DNA of 64,000 bases from Chrysopilus asiliformis (lineage: Eukaryota > Arthropoda > Insecta > Diptera > Rhagionidae): the NCBI GenBank assembly GCA_964034945.1, contig OZ035960.1:17906403-17970402 (forward strand). The letters run 5' to 3'. The notes below the pieces were generated by a model. It was not told where the DNA came from and did no database searches. It worked only from the letters and a program-made list of their open reading frames with translations. Of the stretch, positions 11,455 through 25,077 are shown piece by piece. A program made the translations under genes and the position numbers. Position 1 is the first letter of the stretch. Every line of letters starts with the position of its first letter.

Positions 11455-13771
11455 GGTATAAATTCCGGGATTTTGTGCCGTAATGTGAACTGTTGAGTGT
11501 CAACACACACTGTCAACACACATTGAGTGTCGCAGAATAAAATTCGCGTAATATAATGTCAAATAAAAACGGCGCCTTAGACAAAAAATCTAAAAATAAT
11601 TTTTTTCAGAAGGGAGATATAAGAAAGCAAAGGATTTCCTTTTATAAAAAAATTCATTACAGCAAATTTTAATAAAAAGCTTCCAAAATTCAATTAAATT
11701 ACCGCATGTTTAGAATTTATATTTAAAATTTCAAAGAATTTTTTTTAAATATTCATCACACTTTGATAGAAATGAATTTTCTATTTTATATTCATACAAG
11801 TATTTCAATCTCTTGCTTAAGTAAGCATAAAAATTGGCAAAATCAAATCATAAAAATGTAACACTAACTGAGCAACCGTGAAATTTTAAATGTACTCGCA
11901 AATTGTTAATAAATTTTTTCTTTTGAATTATATTAAATTATTTGAATTAGTTGAAAATCCCTATGGGAAACGTTTACAGTACTTACAACATTGATATGAG
12001 ATTTAGTTTTGTCCCTAAAAGTGGATACGTGCAATATATTTAAATATACGCAACGCATATGGATTATTATGGAAGTGTACGATGAGGATATCGTGTTATC
12101 CTTGTTGTCATACAATCTACAAATACATAACTTGTTGCAGAAGGCCCATAACTCACCAAACGAGAAGCCTTTATTAATGTTTTGTGCGACAAAATCCCAA
12201 AAGTAATTTGTTTCGCACTTGTTGAGCAAAATGCTGACACAACATGTTCCCAACACACCTACGATATGTAACAACCGTGTGTCACCTTACGGTGGCCGTC
12301 TCTCGAATTACACCTCCTCAGGTTTATGTTCTATGCTCGTGCCACCCACCATTCTAATGCTCACCATAATGGTTAAATTACTATGTAGGGGACCTGGGCA
12401 GGTTGGCGCGATAGGGACTTTTTATATCCCATATTAGATGATAGGGAGAAGAAGAGGAAGCAAAAGTACTTCAAAAATATTAACGCAGCGTGCGGTAGCA
12501 TTGTTCGCTACGATGTTCCGTTGTACGCTGGTTGTTCCCATGTAGCCTTAACACTTAAAAGTTACACGCAAAATTTGTTAACATTTAAAAACATTTAGGT
12601 AGCAGCCTCGGAGCAGGTGAGACTTTGATTAATGTCAGGGCCAAGGTGTGTGCCATCTAAGAGGGCATTAAAATTGATGATACTCTGTCATATTATGGGG
12701 GACTAACATATTGGCGACCACATCTAAAATACTCTTACAGCATTACTTTAAATGTTGAATCAACTCATAACTTTATTCATTAAATTTGAAGATAAAACGT
12801 AAACGTCTTGAGATGTTTCTGCCATAATGGAAAGTGGAATTACCCAAAGTACATACGTTCAATGTAGCAAAATGATTTATTAGTATGTGGTTTCGTATGA
12901 TTAAACAATTTTATACTTGGTATTTCGAAAATAAAAATCTGATTTGAACTTTTATTATTATCCAATCCAACCGCACTAGAGATAATCGATAAATGTTTAA
13001 AACTATTCCATACATCAAAATTCAATTCATACGATTTTAAAAACTTTCAATAAATGTGACCGCAGTAAAATTCCTGAAATTTTTGAATTATTTATTTCTG
13101 TTTTGTCTAAACCATGTATTTCTTTCACTATAAAATTAATCAAAATTCGAAAATCAATACTTAAACACACATTTAAATGTTACAGCTTTAATAAATTAAT
13201 GACGCCGCGATTTCTCTTTAATCAATGAAAACTTTTTTAATTACACTCAAGCTTTTTTTAAGCACGTTATCTGATAGAGAGAAATATTTCGCATAGACAT
13301 AAATCTGATCTGTGATTTATGATAGAAAACGATAATTAGAGCATAAAAATTTCCTTTCATATTAAACGCATTTTTATTAAGATTTTTTATGCTACATTTT
13401 TATGTCACATAATTATTGCTATGTTCGTTTTATAACGTGATTTCACGAATGACAGCCATATACAAAGTAGAATATCTCCCAGAAAATGAATTAACATGGA
13501 ATAGGATTCTGATGGCTTAAAAGTTACAATATATCCCGTATCATCTTTAATACTTGAAGTAAAAATGTTGTTATATTATATTTTATCTTGTTACAGACAT
13601 AAAGACAAAAAATCGATACATAACATGTGTTCCATATTACGGAGAAAGAAATAGAAGCTTTTGTTCCAATAAAAGATTTTACAAGTTACAAAATCATTGA
13701 TAACGGTATATATAAATCTAATACGATCAATTGGATGAATGTTTTTTTTTTTGCAAAAAAAAACATTGAGT
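11455..13771. other. No recognisable gene
   Basis: AT-rich non-coding sequence. Overlapping open frames near 11933-12437 on both strands have no motifs. Near 12990-13030 there is a trace of the dispersed repeat with CCATACATCAAAATTC. Confidence 0.4.
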
Positions 13772-13775
13772 TTAA

Positions 13776-14004
13776 CACTCTAACTGCCATGACAGTTTTA
13801 AGCCTTTTTCGAATATTTAGTTGTCCGTCAAAAAGGCGCTAAGAGAAAAAAAATTAAAACAAAATTATACCTTAATGTTATTTTATAACCATAAAATGTG
13901 TGCAACTACAAAAAATCGTTGCGGTTGCAGCGAACACTTTGATGATTTTCATTGTGGCCGTTGTGTACAATTAGGTCTTTTTGACTGACGTGGCAGTTAG
14001 AGTG
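13776..14004. mobile_element. TTAA-flanked piggyBac-like MITE (CACTCTAACTGCCA ends)
   Basis: A 229-bp element with inverted ends CACTCTAACTGCCAYG, flanked by TTAA on both sides (13772-13775, 14005-14008). A TTAA target duplication is the hallmark of piggyBac. A second, subterminal inverted pair (GCCTTTTTGACGG-like and GGTCTTTTTGACTG) lies inside. No coding capacity. Confidence 0.75.
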
Positions 14005-14315
14005 TTAAAGATAATTTTCTAAAAAAAATAATTCAGTACAGATTTTTGAATTAGATATTGTAACCATAGTTGCCGGGCTAAAATACTTTGTATACTTTGT
14101 AGAAATATCGAAAAAATTCCAGAAAATATTTTCTCAACATTATCCTTACAGGACCTTCGTATACAAATGCCGTCCGATTAATGGTGAGCGACCTTAAAAA
14201 TCCCCACGTATAAACAAAACCCTGTTTTTCGTTGGGTTCCGTTTTGAAATTCTAAGATTCACGCGGGGTTATAGGTTGTTCCAATATTTATGGTTGAGTA
14301 AAGAGTCCTATAATC

Positions 14316-15181
14316 CAGCGTTTCTCAACCTTTCAGTATTCGCGGCCCAATTTTCAATCAAAATTGTCATCGCGCCCCCCTGCATACCATAAAATGTATA
14401 CAATAATAACGTAATTTGAGTATTTTGGCGCTAAACCTACACTACTACCCTAATTTTAAACACAAATTACCAAGAAAACAGTAATTTATTTACATTTGGC
14501 AACACCGATCCTCAGCGTTGACAAAACAAGAATCCGGTGCCTTTTTATTGCTCTTGCGTCATTTTTGCGGTTTCGCGAGAAGTTGTTTTAACCCTGAAAT
14601 CACAATCAACGCGAAACTGGCGCAGAAACTGTCACTTAAAAGTTTGGTTCCTACAAATTGTTTGAAGTGAGCGCAGTGAACGTAGAGAACGCAGCTACAA
14701 CGTAACCGCAACGCAAAAGTTTGCAAACTTCTAACTTTGCCGCAGAATTCTGCGTTGACAATTCATAAAGTGAGGTTGGAAAAATGTCGTTCGAGGAAAA
14801 ATTGATAGCCTTAGTGCAAATAACAAAGATAAAGACCAACAAAGCAAATTATCGCTTCAAAATTATCCATTTTTGTAATTTTTCCAAGTTTATACCACTT
14901 TATATTATGTCACTTGTACTACTTCACGAGCTGCCATTGTGCTCTGCCGCTAGAATTTTGCACTGCGTGACAGTTCAGAGCGTTGTAGTTGCGTTGGTTT
15001 CGCGCTGGTTTCGCGTTCATTGTGCTCTAAGCGTAAGTTAATAAGTTAATTTTTAAATATTATGTCGAAATGTCTTTTGTTTTGTATGTACTTTCCTTTC
15101 AGTCAATAAACTTTTTTAAATATTTCGTGCCCCCCCCCCCCCCCCCTTAAATGTACTCGCCCCACAGGTTGAGAATCGCTG
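14316..15181. mobile_element. hAT-type non-autonomous element with perfect 8-bp duplication
   Basis: The ends CAGCGTTTCTCAACCT and CAGCGATTCTCAACCT (inverted) are typical hAT termini. A perfect 8-bp duplication CTATAATC flanks the element (14308-14315, 15182-15189). Length 866 bp. It contains a run of 17 Cs (15130-15146) next to the right end and no transposase. Confidence 0.92.
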
Positions 15182-15189
15182 CTATAATC

Positions 15190-18100
15190 GCTTTCCCATG
15201 TTTTATAGGAACGTTTCCTATGCGGATTTTAGGAACGTTTCCTATGTAATATTAAATTTAAATAAACTAAGGTCGGATTAAAGAATTAAACATGCTATAA
15301 TCTATTTGTCAGTTATATTATTTTAAAAACGAAAATATTTATCAACAGAAAGTTTGTATAGCGATGTCAAAACAAGGACACTATTATTCAAATCTTTCTA
15401 TTCTATAATTCAAACCACAACAACATTGGACATTTAAGCCCTAAAACAACACAGATGTTGGTACCTATAAATACTAAAATCCTAACATTTTTCGCTTAAA
15501 CTGATCCATCATACTTTGCTATTATATAGCTATATTTACGTACGTATCATAAATGAATATATTTGAAATATCTAAATGTTGATTATGATCTTTCATATCT
15601 CTATTGCCAATGTTAGTTAATATAGCTGGACCATATGCAGTTCATATCCACTTCTAATCCTTTTTTCGAAAAATCATCCTCCAGCATCCTGCAATACTTT
15701 TGTTTTTGTTGTTTATGCTCTTTGAACAAGAAGTGGAAACCTTACGAGTATTTCACAACTAAACTTGTCTCGTGGTTTTATAAATTGTCCCTGAGATCAA
15801 ACCATAACAGAGAATATGGAGGTCGGTTCGGCCGCAATACTTTTTGCACAGCATCCGCATCAGTAGTAGTACCCCACCAATAGTAGAATCCAAAGATCCC
15901 GGAAATTTTCATTCCATTTCATGCTAAACTATATAGAATCCCTCTATACGTGTTTATATTTGTATGAGACTTTTGAATCCTGTTCTCGTGCATGAAACTG
16001 GAACTAGTTGCCCTTTTTAGTTTTTGTGGTATTTTTCCCTTTTCGCCCAGTTTTTGTTACCAAGTTTACTGAGGCCAAAAAGATCCGCAGCAGGACAAAA
16101 CATTTCTATCATAAATAAAAGACCAAAAGCAACACTACTTGTGTGTTCTTCATTGGTTATGGGGAGTTAGATAAATGGCTGGATAGATGGTATCTACTCC
16201 ACTCGGGGTTCAACATGACACTTGCAAAATGAAGTGCTCGACTAATACTCTTTGAATGGTCAGAGAATGGTTTCTATATAGACACTGTCATACACTTAAT
16301 CTAAGCTGGATGGCATAGAAGAGCTAAGCTATTAGGACACTCTTGTACATCTCGGTAATAGATTCGGATATCCTTGTGGCATCACACGAATTCGTATCCT
16401 CAAAGCATTGGAAATACTGAATGTGTATATGGTGTATGAAATTCACAGTGGTTAACATTAGCACCCCCTGCGCTATTTCGGTAGCAGAATGTTGAATGGG
16501 CACCGAAACTTAAGTGATTAGTGTGTGAATATAAAATTGATTTTATTTCTAATCCTGATAAAAGTAGAGATATGTCTTTTGGAGTAATTTAACTGCAGCT
16601 AAGATAACATTAAAATAAATACTAAACTTGTGAATGATATCACTAATTCAACCATTTGCATCAAGGAATTTAATTCTACTAACAAACGTTAACACCATGT
16701 AAACGTTTAAATTGATGATGCTTAATGAATTTTAAAACCAAATTCAAGGGATTAATTGAGGAGTTGAGAGCACAAGTGGTCCAAGCCACATAATCGACTT
16801 TTTGGAGCTTTTTCACTTTTGTATACTATTATTGACTATAAATTTCTGGAAAAAAATTTGGGTGGACTTTATTACTCGATGTTAAAATGTTCTATTGTGC
16901 ATCCAAACATTTTTATATAAAAATTCACTCGCAATAGTGGTTCAAATTCAAAAACATTCACGATTTTTATGTGTGGGTTGGACCACTTTTGCTCTCAACG
17001 CCTCAATTGATAGCATTTTTTAAAAAATCGGGAATTATAAAAAAATCAGGAAATATAGTGCTAAAAAGTTTTACTATTTTTTCAGAACTTTTTTATTCAA
17101 ATTGTTTTGAAACATTTTTTAACCGAAATATTATTTTTCATAACACATGCATTGAAAATATGCCTTTCGATGCCTCCGTAGCGGGTCGAAAGTGCGATCA
17201 GCTGGCCGAAAGTGTATTTTCGCGACGTGTTTCTCGTACCACAAAATACAGAAGACAAACTTCATAGGCAGAAAATACTAGAGTAAGCAGTACACCCATA
17301 TATGCTTCAAACCGAAAATTTGTGAATAAAACTGAACGAATGTGAAGTTAGCTGCACGAGCGAAGTGTGATTTAGTTGAGCATTGCCGATTTCCATTTTT
17401 TGTTATGTTAATTTGTTATTTCAGAGGAGATAAATTTAAAAATTAAAATCTGTTTTGACCAACATTTCTTAGTAATAAAACGAATTTATAGAATATAGTG
17501 GTTTTGTTTTTTTTTTAATTTACTTCTGACGAAGTCAGGGCTCCGCCCCTTGACCCCGTATGGGGGGCTTAGCCCCTCAAACCCCCTTTTGCGTTGCTGT
17601 CCAATACGAAAATCGCGTTTAAATGGCATCTCAAGTCATATTTTCAATGAATTTATTATGAGAAATTGTATACGCAACTCGGAGCGAGTCAACGATTTCA
17701 CTCGTGTGATATCTGCCCTCGCTTGCGTAATATACTATTCCTGTATTTCCAAAATTTTGGTGAACAAACGAAATTATTTTCGAGATTTTTATCGCTTTAA
17801 AAAAAACTTTTAAAATTTATTTTTCAAATAGAAAACTTTTCCGAATTTATCAGTATTATTTCCACTAGATTTTCATCTATTCGTTTGCACGATAACTTTT
17901 GAAAGGACAAAGCTAAGGCAGTAGTTTCCAATCTTTATTTTTCCAATTGTGGTCAAAATATTATTGTTGCGAAAAACAAGCAGTGCAACTGAAAATTTTT
18001 AAAAATAACAAAACGCAAGTTGACATTCTGTAACCGAAATCCGCCACCGGGGAAAACTTTCAACATCTTTAGTGTAGTTGAAATTTACTAAGATTGAGAT

Positions 18101-18535
18101 TTTTTCCTCAAAAAACTGACGCTTTATTCGTTTTTTTTTCGTAGATTCATTACTTTTCGAATTTTATAAAAAATTGATTTCAAACAGAAAACGCACACCG
18201 CAATCTCCCTGAAAATGTATGAAGATCTTATTGGTGGTCACCGCAATCGAAAACCGAAAGGACCTCAAACTTTTCACACATACGTTTCTTGTAAAGTTTA
18301 GAGCCAAATGCTCCAATTGGCAAAGCCTGACCGTCCTTTATTACCTCTGCGACACAATTAGAATCGTTTTACTGTTTTTCAAAGACTGTATTTAATATCG
18401 AAAACATTAAGATAAATAGTGTTCAAACTCAAATTTTACGCAACTCTTCCATACATCAAAATTCAATTGTACTGCTCTGCCCCCCTTTCTCATTCAAATA
18501 AAGTCTTAGACGTGTGCATAAGATACATCACACTT
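15190..18535. other. 3.3 kb without recognisable gene
   Basis: AT-rich. The one compositional outlier is 17535-17595, a C- and G-rich patch (GGGCTCCGCCCCTTGACCCC followed by GGGGGGCTTAGCCCCTCAAA). It resembles the GC-rich repeat blocks found in some transposons, but I cannot assign it. Confidence 0.4.
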
Positions 18536-18539
18536 TTAA

Positions 18540-19159
18540 CCCTGGACCCGTGTACTATAAAACTTCCATTTTCCGTGTACTTGGGCACTCAGTGCCCAGA
18601 TGCAATTCCAATAGAAAATGTATGGCTGGTTTGTTTAAAAACCATAAAAATTGGTTTATTCGTTAAACAAGTAGAAATACAATGGGAAAATATAATTTGC
18701 AAAAATCGACTGAGAATATAGACCGCCTTGTAAGCTCGCGAATCTGGTACTCGATTTCTCCAACAAATCATGTACTCCACGAAAGAAAATGCAATACATG
18801 ACAACAATACAATATAAATATTATAATATAAATAATATAACAATACAATATAATATCTGCATACAAGAAAAATCATAAAAGGGGAAAAACCCAAAGCTGT
18901 AATCAAAATAAAAACAAAATTCATACAAAATGTACTGACTTGGACACTGAGTGCCCAAGTACACGATATTACGCTTTTTTTTTGACAGCTTCTACAACCC
19001 CCCCGAAGATATGCAATTTGGATTTTTTTTTGTTTTTGTACTCTAAATTTCAGTATCTTTCAGAAATATATTGCATTTCATCATATTCTTTATTAAAAAT
19101 ATGGTTAATTTCGGTTCGAAAATCGTTCTGGGCACTCAGTGCCCAGTACAGGTCCAGGG
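18540..19159. mobile_element. TTAA-flanked piggyBac-like element (CCCTGGACC ends)
   Basis: A 620-bp element beginning and ending with CCCTGGACC inverted repeats and flanked by TTAA (18536-18539, 19160-19163). The palindromic motif GGGCACTCAGTGCCC occurs near 18585-18600 and 19130-19145, and an inverted variant (GGACACTGAGTGCCC) near 18942-18957. Subterminal internal repeats are a known piggyBac trait. Open frames inside show no DDE transposase. Confidence 0.85.
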
Positions 19160-19163
19160 TTAA

Positions 19164-21255
19164 GAACGGTCTCCGGTAGTATGTCGGCGGTACTTAACTC
19201 CATAAAAACAATCGCGTAAAGCGGAAGAAGGATAGGAGAGGGGGCGGGGGCAGTTTTAAAGGCCGACAATTAGCGCGACATTTTTTATGAACAGCTCCTT
19301 ACGCGATATTTTCGAAAATAACACTCTAAAAAATAACCAAGTATGAGTTTTTTTTTACTGAAATGTCCGGTATACGTTACAAATAAGTGACAACCCCATC
19401 TCTATGAAATTAATTAAACGATTCTATTTCCTAGAAAACTATAGAAACAATCTCGTGAGGTAATTTTGTACCTTTCAAAGGCGAGTGATATATCACGACA
19501 TTCATCATGAAAATGCAATTTCTTTCCTCAATATATATCTTTTCATTTAATCTGGCCAATAGGTGTGGGACAATATTGTCCTGACTTGTTGTTGTTGAGC
19601 CGCATAAAAAAATCTGTCTCTATAGAAAATGCCGAATGTCATTCACAAAATGAGTTTTTATCTTATCCGTCAGCATATGTATTCGAATTTTGTATCTATA
19701 GTACAACATTTACACACATTTTTCATGTATAAAAATGCTCTCATATAGGCAAACAAATGACGGAATGTATGATACGAAATAACGCAAACAAATTTTATCG
19801 AATAAACAATGAAATTCCCGGTGGAAAATGGCCTTGGCCCCTTCAATCATTCCAGAATTCCGCATAGAACGCCTTGTATCTCATGTTTCCCATAAAATCA
19901 CACACAATAAATCCCCTTTGGTCATAGCTTTATATGTGCTAAACTTTGCAGTAATTAAACTTTCATTTTAGGGATTTTGTTTCTCTGAAAAGTTTTATTT
20001 TCGTCCCAGTCATGGGTAAAAGATTAATTGAAAGGCATCCAAGCCGAGCCGAGGCGTAGTCACCCAACAAAGTACAATATTATATTAAAACATTGTATAA
20101 TTTGATACTGTACTCGTATACAAATATACTTACATATTCTTTGTATACTGAAAAGTTAGGAAAATTCTTTATCACCCGCTCAATGTCTTCTCTTGCGTAG
20201 TAGACAAATGAAATTTAGAATAACAAACTTCTTACCACAGGTATGCGAAAGCCGCCCAAAAACCTCTTATTAATTTAAAACAACGGCAAATTGAAGAAAA
20301 TGTCGTGCTCATTTTCATTTTTCAATAAAATTTAATAGATTCCCATTAAAAGTTTTTGAATTACTGTGGAAATTTTTTGGTTTCGCAAACAATCAATATT
20401 TTGTTGTTGTTAAATATTAAGGGAGAATTCTGGAAAAACTCCTTCAATGTTCAATTTTGTTTTGTTTTTACGGTTTTACCCAAATTAAGTAATACGAAGT
20501 TCACAATCTGAAAATCCCGAATCACTTTCAACTTTGTGCGTGATTTCAGTGTTTTGCTAATGGCTGAAAATATCAATTAAAAGTGTGAAGAAGTTAAGTG
20601 AAAGTAATATCATCGCTCTAATTAAGATAACCTATTAAGTTTTTGTTACTAAGAAATCTGTGATTTCTTTTCTAAATTTATTTCCTAGAGCTTCAAAGGT
20701 TTGTTTAACAAATATTTTCCATAACTATCCCACACATCAAAATTCAATTCGAGAAAACGTTGGAAAGTAAACTGAATGTTCATGTATGGGAAATCGCCGT
20801 TAAGCGCCGTTTAAATCCAACATTGATTTGTTAATCTGTGATACAAAATGCAATTTGCATAAATATTTACATTGCGGCAGAAAATTCAAAAATTTTTTCC
20901 TGAACGACGCCGCCGGAACTGAAATATTTTCATACAAAATCGACGGAATAAGTTCAAATTTCGACAACTTTTTCTAAGTGGATTTTTCCTGCGGTAGCTG
21001 AATAAAATCAGAGGATTAAATTCTGAATAAAATTCACGGAAAAATTCCAGAAAAAAACATTTCATAATAACCTAAATTGTGTAAAGAAACGGAGAAAATA
21101 CGCCGCAGGTAAAATTGCTTGAAAATAATACGATGAAATGTTAAATACTTTAAGAATAGTGCGTCGTAGCAAAGACTTGCATAATATAAAGTTTAGTAAA
21201 CTTCTGTCCTAAAATATGTCACACTTCTCTTGGGGATATGCGTGGGTGGAATAAG
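19164..21255. other. 2.1 kb without recognisable gene
   Basis: AT-rich and non-coding. A dispersed-repeat trace (CCACACATCAAAATTCAATT) lies near 20730. Confidence 0.4.
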
Positions 21256-21263
21256 GTCTAGAT

Positions 21264-21568
21264 CAGGGGTCATCAAAGTAACTGCCGCTCCCTTTACAAT
21301 CAAAAATTTATAACCACTACAAATTAAAATACAGTTCAATGAAACACAACCTTCCACGGCAATAGCTTGACACGAACTGATTTAAAATGAAATGCGTCAT
21401 GCTAATAATGCACCGATTCCAACTCAAAGCACGATTCGTTTTATTCCTGCGATCCAAAGCCGCAACACACAAGCATTACAGCACACAATAAAAGATCGAT
21501 TATAGTGGCTACGCTGTTAAAGTCAATATGTGTGATGAGCCAGCCGAGCCACTAGCTGATGATGCCTG
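21264..21568. mobile_element. hAT-type MITE with perfect 8-bp duplication
   Basis: The ends CAGGGGTCATCA and CAGGCATCATCA (inverted) are hAT-like. The perfect duplication GTCTAGAT flanks it (21256-21263, 21569-21576) and fits the hAT preference for T at position 2 and A at position 7. Length 305 bp, no coding capacity. Confidence 0.88.
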
Positions 21569-21659
21569 GTCTAGATGGAGGTACCGTCAAGACACTTAAT
21601 AAAATCTTTATACATTTAATTCTCACTTTATTTGTCCTTTTAACGAAAATCGTTACTTA

Positions 21660-22065
21660 AGAAGCGATTCGAAAAAATCTGATTTTTCATATTTTGAAGA
21701 AAATATCTCGATAACGGTATAAAAAAATAGTAGATAACGGTAAAAGGCAAAATTGCGAAAAACTGTATTCTTTTAATTCATCTATTAAACCACCAAAAAC
21801 CTGTTAGTTTACGAGATAATCACAAAAAACTAAATTTCTCGAAATAACGGCATATCTTGATAAATGTTTAAGATATAAACTTCTTGTAAAAGACAAAAGT
21901 ATAGGAAATTTCACTGTCTTCAACTTTTTTCATACCTAGGACTACTAAAAAACCCATGGTTTTTGAGAAAATCTCGCAAAATGAATTAGCGATTTTAAAA
22001 AGCTCACTTCCGGTTAACGGATTTCCACCAAAAGTTGATAGGATCGTCTTATTTCATATCCGGAC
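21660..22065 (-). repeat. Dispersed repeat shared with 53.6-53.9 kb
   Basis: The reverse complement follows the same order of landmarks as 53600-53885: GTGGAAATCCGTTAACCGGA, then TTGAAGACA, then a block ending GATATGC, then TTTTTTGYGAWTATCTCG and GTTTTTGGTGGTT. Diverged; class unknown. Confidence 0.65.
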
Positions 22066-22105
22066 AGCATACTAAGAAAAATGAATAGACTTTTAAAATG
22101 TTTGA

Positions 22106-22497
22106 GTGTAATACTACGTTTACACGAATGACAAATTTGTCATTTTTTTCTTGTCATTATGTTAATTCCCGTGTAAATGGCATAATTTTTGTAATTTTTT
22201 CTGTCAGAAAATGTCAATCTCTCATAAAAGAATGAACTTGTCCATTCTTTTATGCCAGATTGTCATTCGTGCAAACGCAATATTAGTTATGACAACTTTA
22301 GTATTCAACTTTTGTCATAACTAATATTGCGTTTGCACGAATGATAATCTGGCATAAAAGAATGGACAAGTTCATTCTTTTATGAGAGATTGACATTTTC
22401 TGACAGAAAAAATTACAAAAATTATGCCATTTACACGGGAATTAACATAATGACAAGAAAAAAATGACAAATTTGTCATTCGTATAAATGTAGCATA
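22106..22497. mobile_element. Fold-back element: two inverted MITE copies, about 190-bp arms
   Basis: Two copies of the TTTACACGAATGACA family face each other. The left arm ends GTTATGACAA (22286-22295) and the right arm begins TTGTCATAAC (22312-22321), with a 16-bp spacer between. The arms match over nearly their whole length with scattered differences. A 17-bp direct repeat ACTTTTAAAATGTTTGA lies exactly outside both ends (22089-22105 and 22498-22514). Confidence 0.85.
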
Positions 22498-22514
22498 ACT
22501 TTTAAAATGTTTGA

Positions 22515-23204
22515 TATTAAATACAGTCTTTGAAAAACAGTAACATGAATTCTACAGAAGCATTGCAAATAAAACGTAAAATTCCACAATTCAGCAATAT
22601 AAAATTGAAAAACAACCACCCGTTAAAAGATTAGAATCCTTGTACAATGTGAATTTAAAAATGTCATGCGCTCCCCACTTCCGTATTCATTCATATAGCA
22701 TCGTCTATCCTCTCGCCTCCCTTAATTGAAATTCCAAATAGCGCAAAATGTTTTCCTTCCCCATTATGGCACAATGAAAATTATTGCTCACCGTATGGCT
22801 TATTCTTATATTAAATCCTCAATTTTGACTAGAAGTGAAGCACCCTCTTGACGATTTTCTTATGCTTATGGGTTTACGTCAACACCCAGTGCCAAACCAA
22901 CACCATCAGCGTAATATTCAGCAGTGATGAGCTTTTCAACTACGGAACATTTCGTGATATGCAACAGGAACCAATGTAGCCTTGAACATAAGCATCAGGT
23001 ACGGATGAGGCACAGGCCAGGCCAGGTAATGCTCTAGATACGTGTACAAAACGGTACAGCATAAAATATTTTCCTCTAAGTATCATTTCGGGTTGGCTTC
23101 ATTGCTTGCTATCCCTGCTTGCCGTACATTAAATGGGATTTTATGTATGCACAAGCGAATCTACCACCACCGCCCAAACAACAATTTCGCCCGACCACCG
23201 GCAG
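22515..23204. other. No recognisable gene
   Basis: AT-rich with a slightly higher-GC patch near 22.9-23.2 kb. No convincing coding structure was seen. Confidence 0.35.
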
Positions 23205-23612
23205 ATATCGCACATGGTCCCGTAGACTGTAGTATCTCAAAATCGGCCATTTTGAGAAAAACGCATTCAAAGTTTTCATTTCAAAATAATTGTTTATGAA
23301 TAATTGTTTTTTCTGTTGTCTGTACAGTAATATTTCAATTTATTACTCTTTTGATAATAATTTACAGATCATTTGCTTCATTTTTTTTTTTTTGCAATAA
23401 TAAAAGATAGAGTTAGGTTTGTTTTCCACAAAATCAATTTAAATTTTAAAAAATGGGAATTTAAAAAACCAAAAATAAATAAATTTTAGGACTACGTTTA
23501 CATTTAAATTTGTTTTTCATTTGATTCAGTCAATTTTCCTTTACATAATGGAATAATTACTCAAAAACACATTTTTTTGAGATACTACAGTCTACGGGAC
23601 CATGTGCGATAT
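23205..23612. mobile_element. MITE with 35-bp+ inverted ends (ATATCGCACATGGTCCCGTA)
   Basis: The left end ATATCGCACATGGTCCCGTA continues into GACTGTAGTATCTCAAAA. The same sequence in inverse orientation closes the element at 23612. Length 408 bp. If the element is taken to begin at TCGCAC, the flanks are TA on both sides. The interior is AT-rich with no coding capacity. Confidence 0.8.
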
Positions 23613-25077
23613 ATCTAATAGGAAAGTTTTAACCTGACTTTCTAGTGTCGTTGTTGGTTTGTTGAGGCTCTTGTTGGTGTTGCTGTTGCTGCTGTTGATC
23701 TCACCTGAAGTACGGTTAAAATTGAAAAAAAATATTTATGGCTTTTTCCTCGTAAAAATGGGAAAATGAATTGAACCCACTTGAAAAAAGGTCAACCATA
23801 TGATGCCGCAACAAGGTGATGGCAGTAATTAACATCTTCAGGAAAACTCACTTCTGCCAAGGTCTCTCTTCAATTTCGGTTATTCATTAGATGAGGAGGA
23901 TACTTGTTGAATACACAATATCGCAAACAAAATGTCAAAAATGAAAAATTTCCATTAAAATTAGATCAATATATGTCGCATGTGAAAAATTCACCATAGC
24001 ACACATTGAGATTTCTAGATTTTCAATTTCTCTTTTACAATTTTACACTTGTACAACTTTTTTTCAACATATCGACATAAGTCCCAGAGACAAATTTTAT
24101 TCTTCTGAATGTTAACCACTACAAACTTCCATTGCGAAGCGTTTTACCTTTCTTATATCACTTCAAAAACCGAAATCAGGGTCCCGCACATCCCTGGACT
24201 ATACCTATTTACTTAGTTCCAGTAGTCCGCAATATGTCAATTCATGAGTTTGTTCATGCCTGTGTATGTAACGATTTTGTTAAGATCAACTTTTGCCAGT
24301 AAAGTCGAACCGATTTTAACGCGGTTTTTTCCATTTTAAAGCTGTTATCGTCCCATAGAACCCTATTGAACGCGATTTTGGGAAAATTGAACCGTTTTTG
24401 AGAAAATCGGAAAAATGTTTTCCATTTGTATGGGGGATGGGGGAAATAATGGTCCAATTGAATTTTTATGATTGGCAGAGTTATGTAGAATCAGATTCTC
24501 AGCACTTTTTGTCCAAAAAGTTTTTTCGTTGACATGAACCGTTTGAAGAAAACTTGAAAAACCTTTTACATTTGCATGAAGGTGGTGGGAAGGGGGAGGT
24601 TCGATTTACGTCATTTTCGGAAGGGGCGTAACTTCTGGTCAAAGCCTGTTCTGTGTAAGATTTTAATGTTTTACCTCAATTAGCTGTCGGGTTTTCAAAA
24701 TAAAATTTGTGTGAAAAAATCGATATAAATATCCAATTTTTCTTTATATGAGGTTTAATTATATAAGAAAGGTATCATCTCACCGCTAGTTAGATTAAGA
24801 TATGTTGTTTTTCGTAAATTTGATTCAAAGTTTCAACTGTAAAAGTACCTACTGTATTTATGATTAAATTCCATTTCTTTAATAAACAGATGCTGTTTCG
24901 TACAATCCATTTTAGTATTGTTGGACTTTGTTCACACCTATATTTAAATATTCCATGGCTTCTATTAACAATTGCGGAATTTTCTATGCAGATTGCAATT
25001 AGAAAGGCGTATGTTAGGATTTCTACAACATTTGACAATGTTGTACGAGATAACCGTACACGGAGAAAATTATGTTA
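23613..25077. repeat. Mostly unassigned; GTATGGGGGA-type monomers at 24.2-24.6 kb
   Basis: Around 24240-24610 two monomers of about 150-170 bp share the landmarks ...GAACCGTTTTTGAGAAAATC..., TTTGTATGGGGGATGGGGG and GGTTATGTARAATC-like blocks with the repeats at 44.15-44.55 kb and 32.8-33.0 kb. The rest is non-coding AT-rich sequence with a short CTGTTGCTGTTG stretch near 23680. Confidence 0.5.

Noticed and set aside
15130..15146. Run of 17 Cs as a regulatory element
   Set aside because: It lies inside a hAT element next to its right end and is best read as a slipped homopolymer; length may be unreliable.
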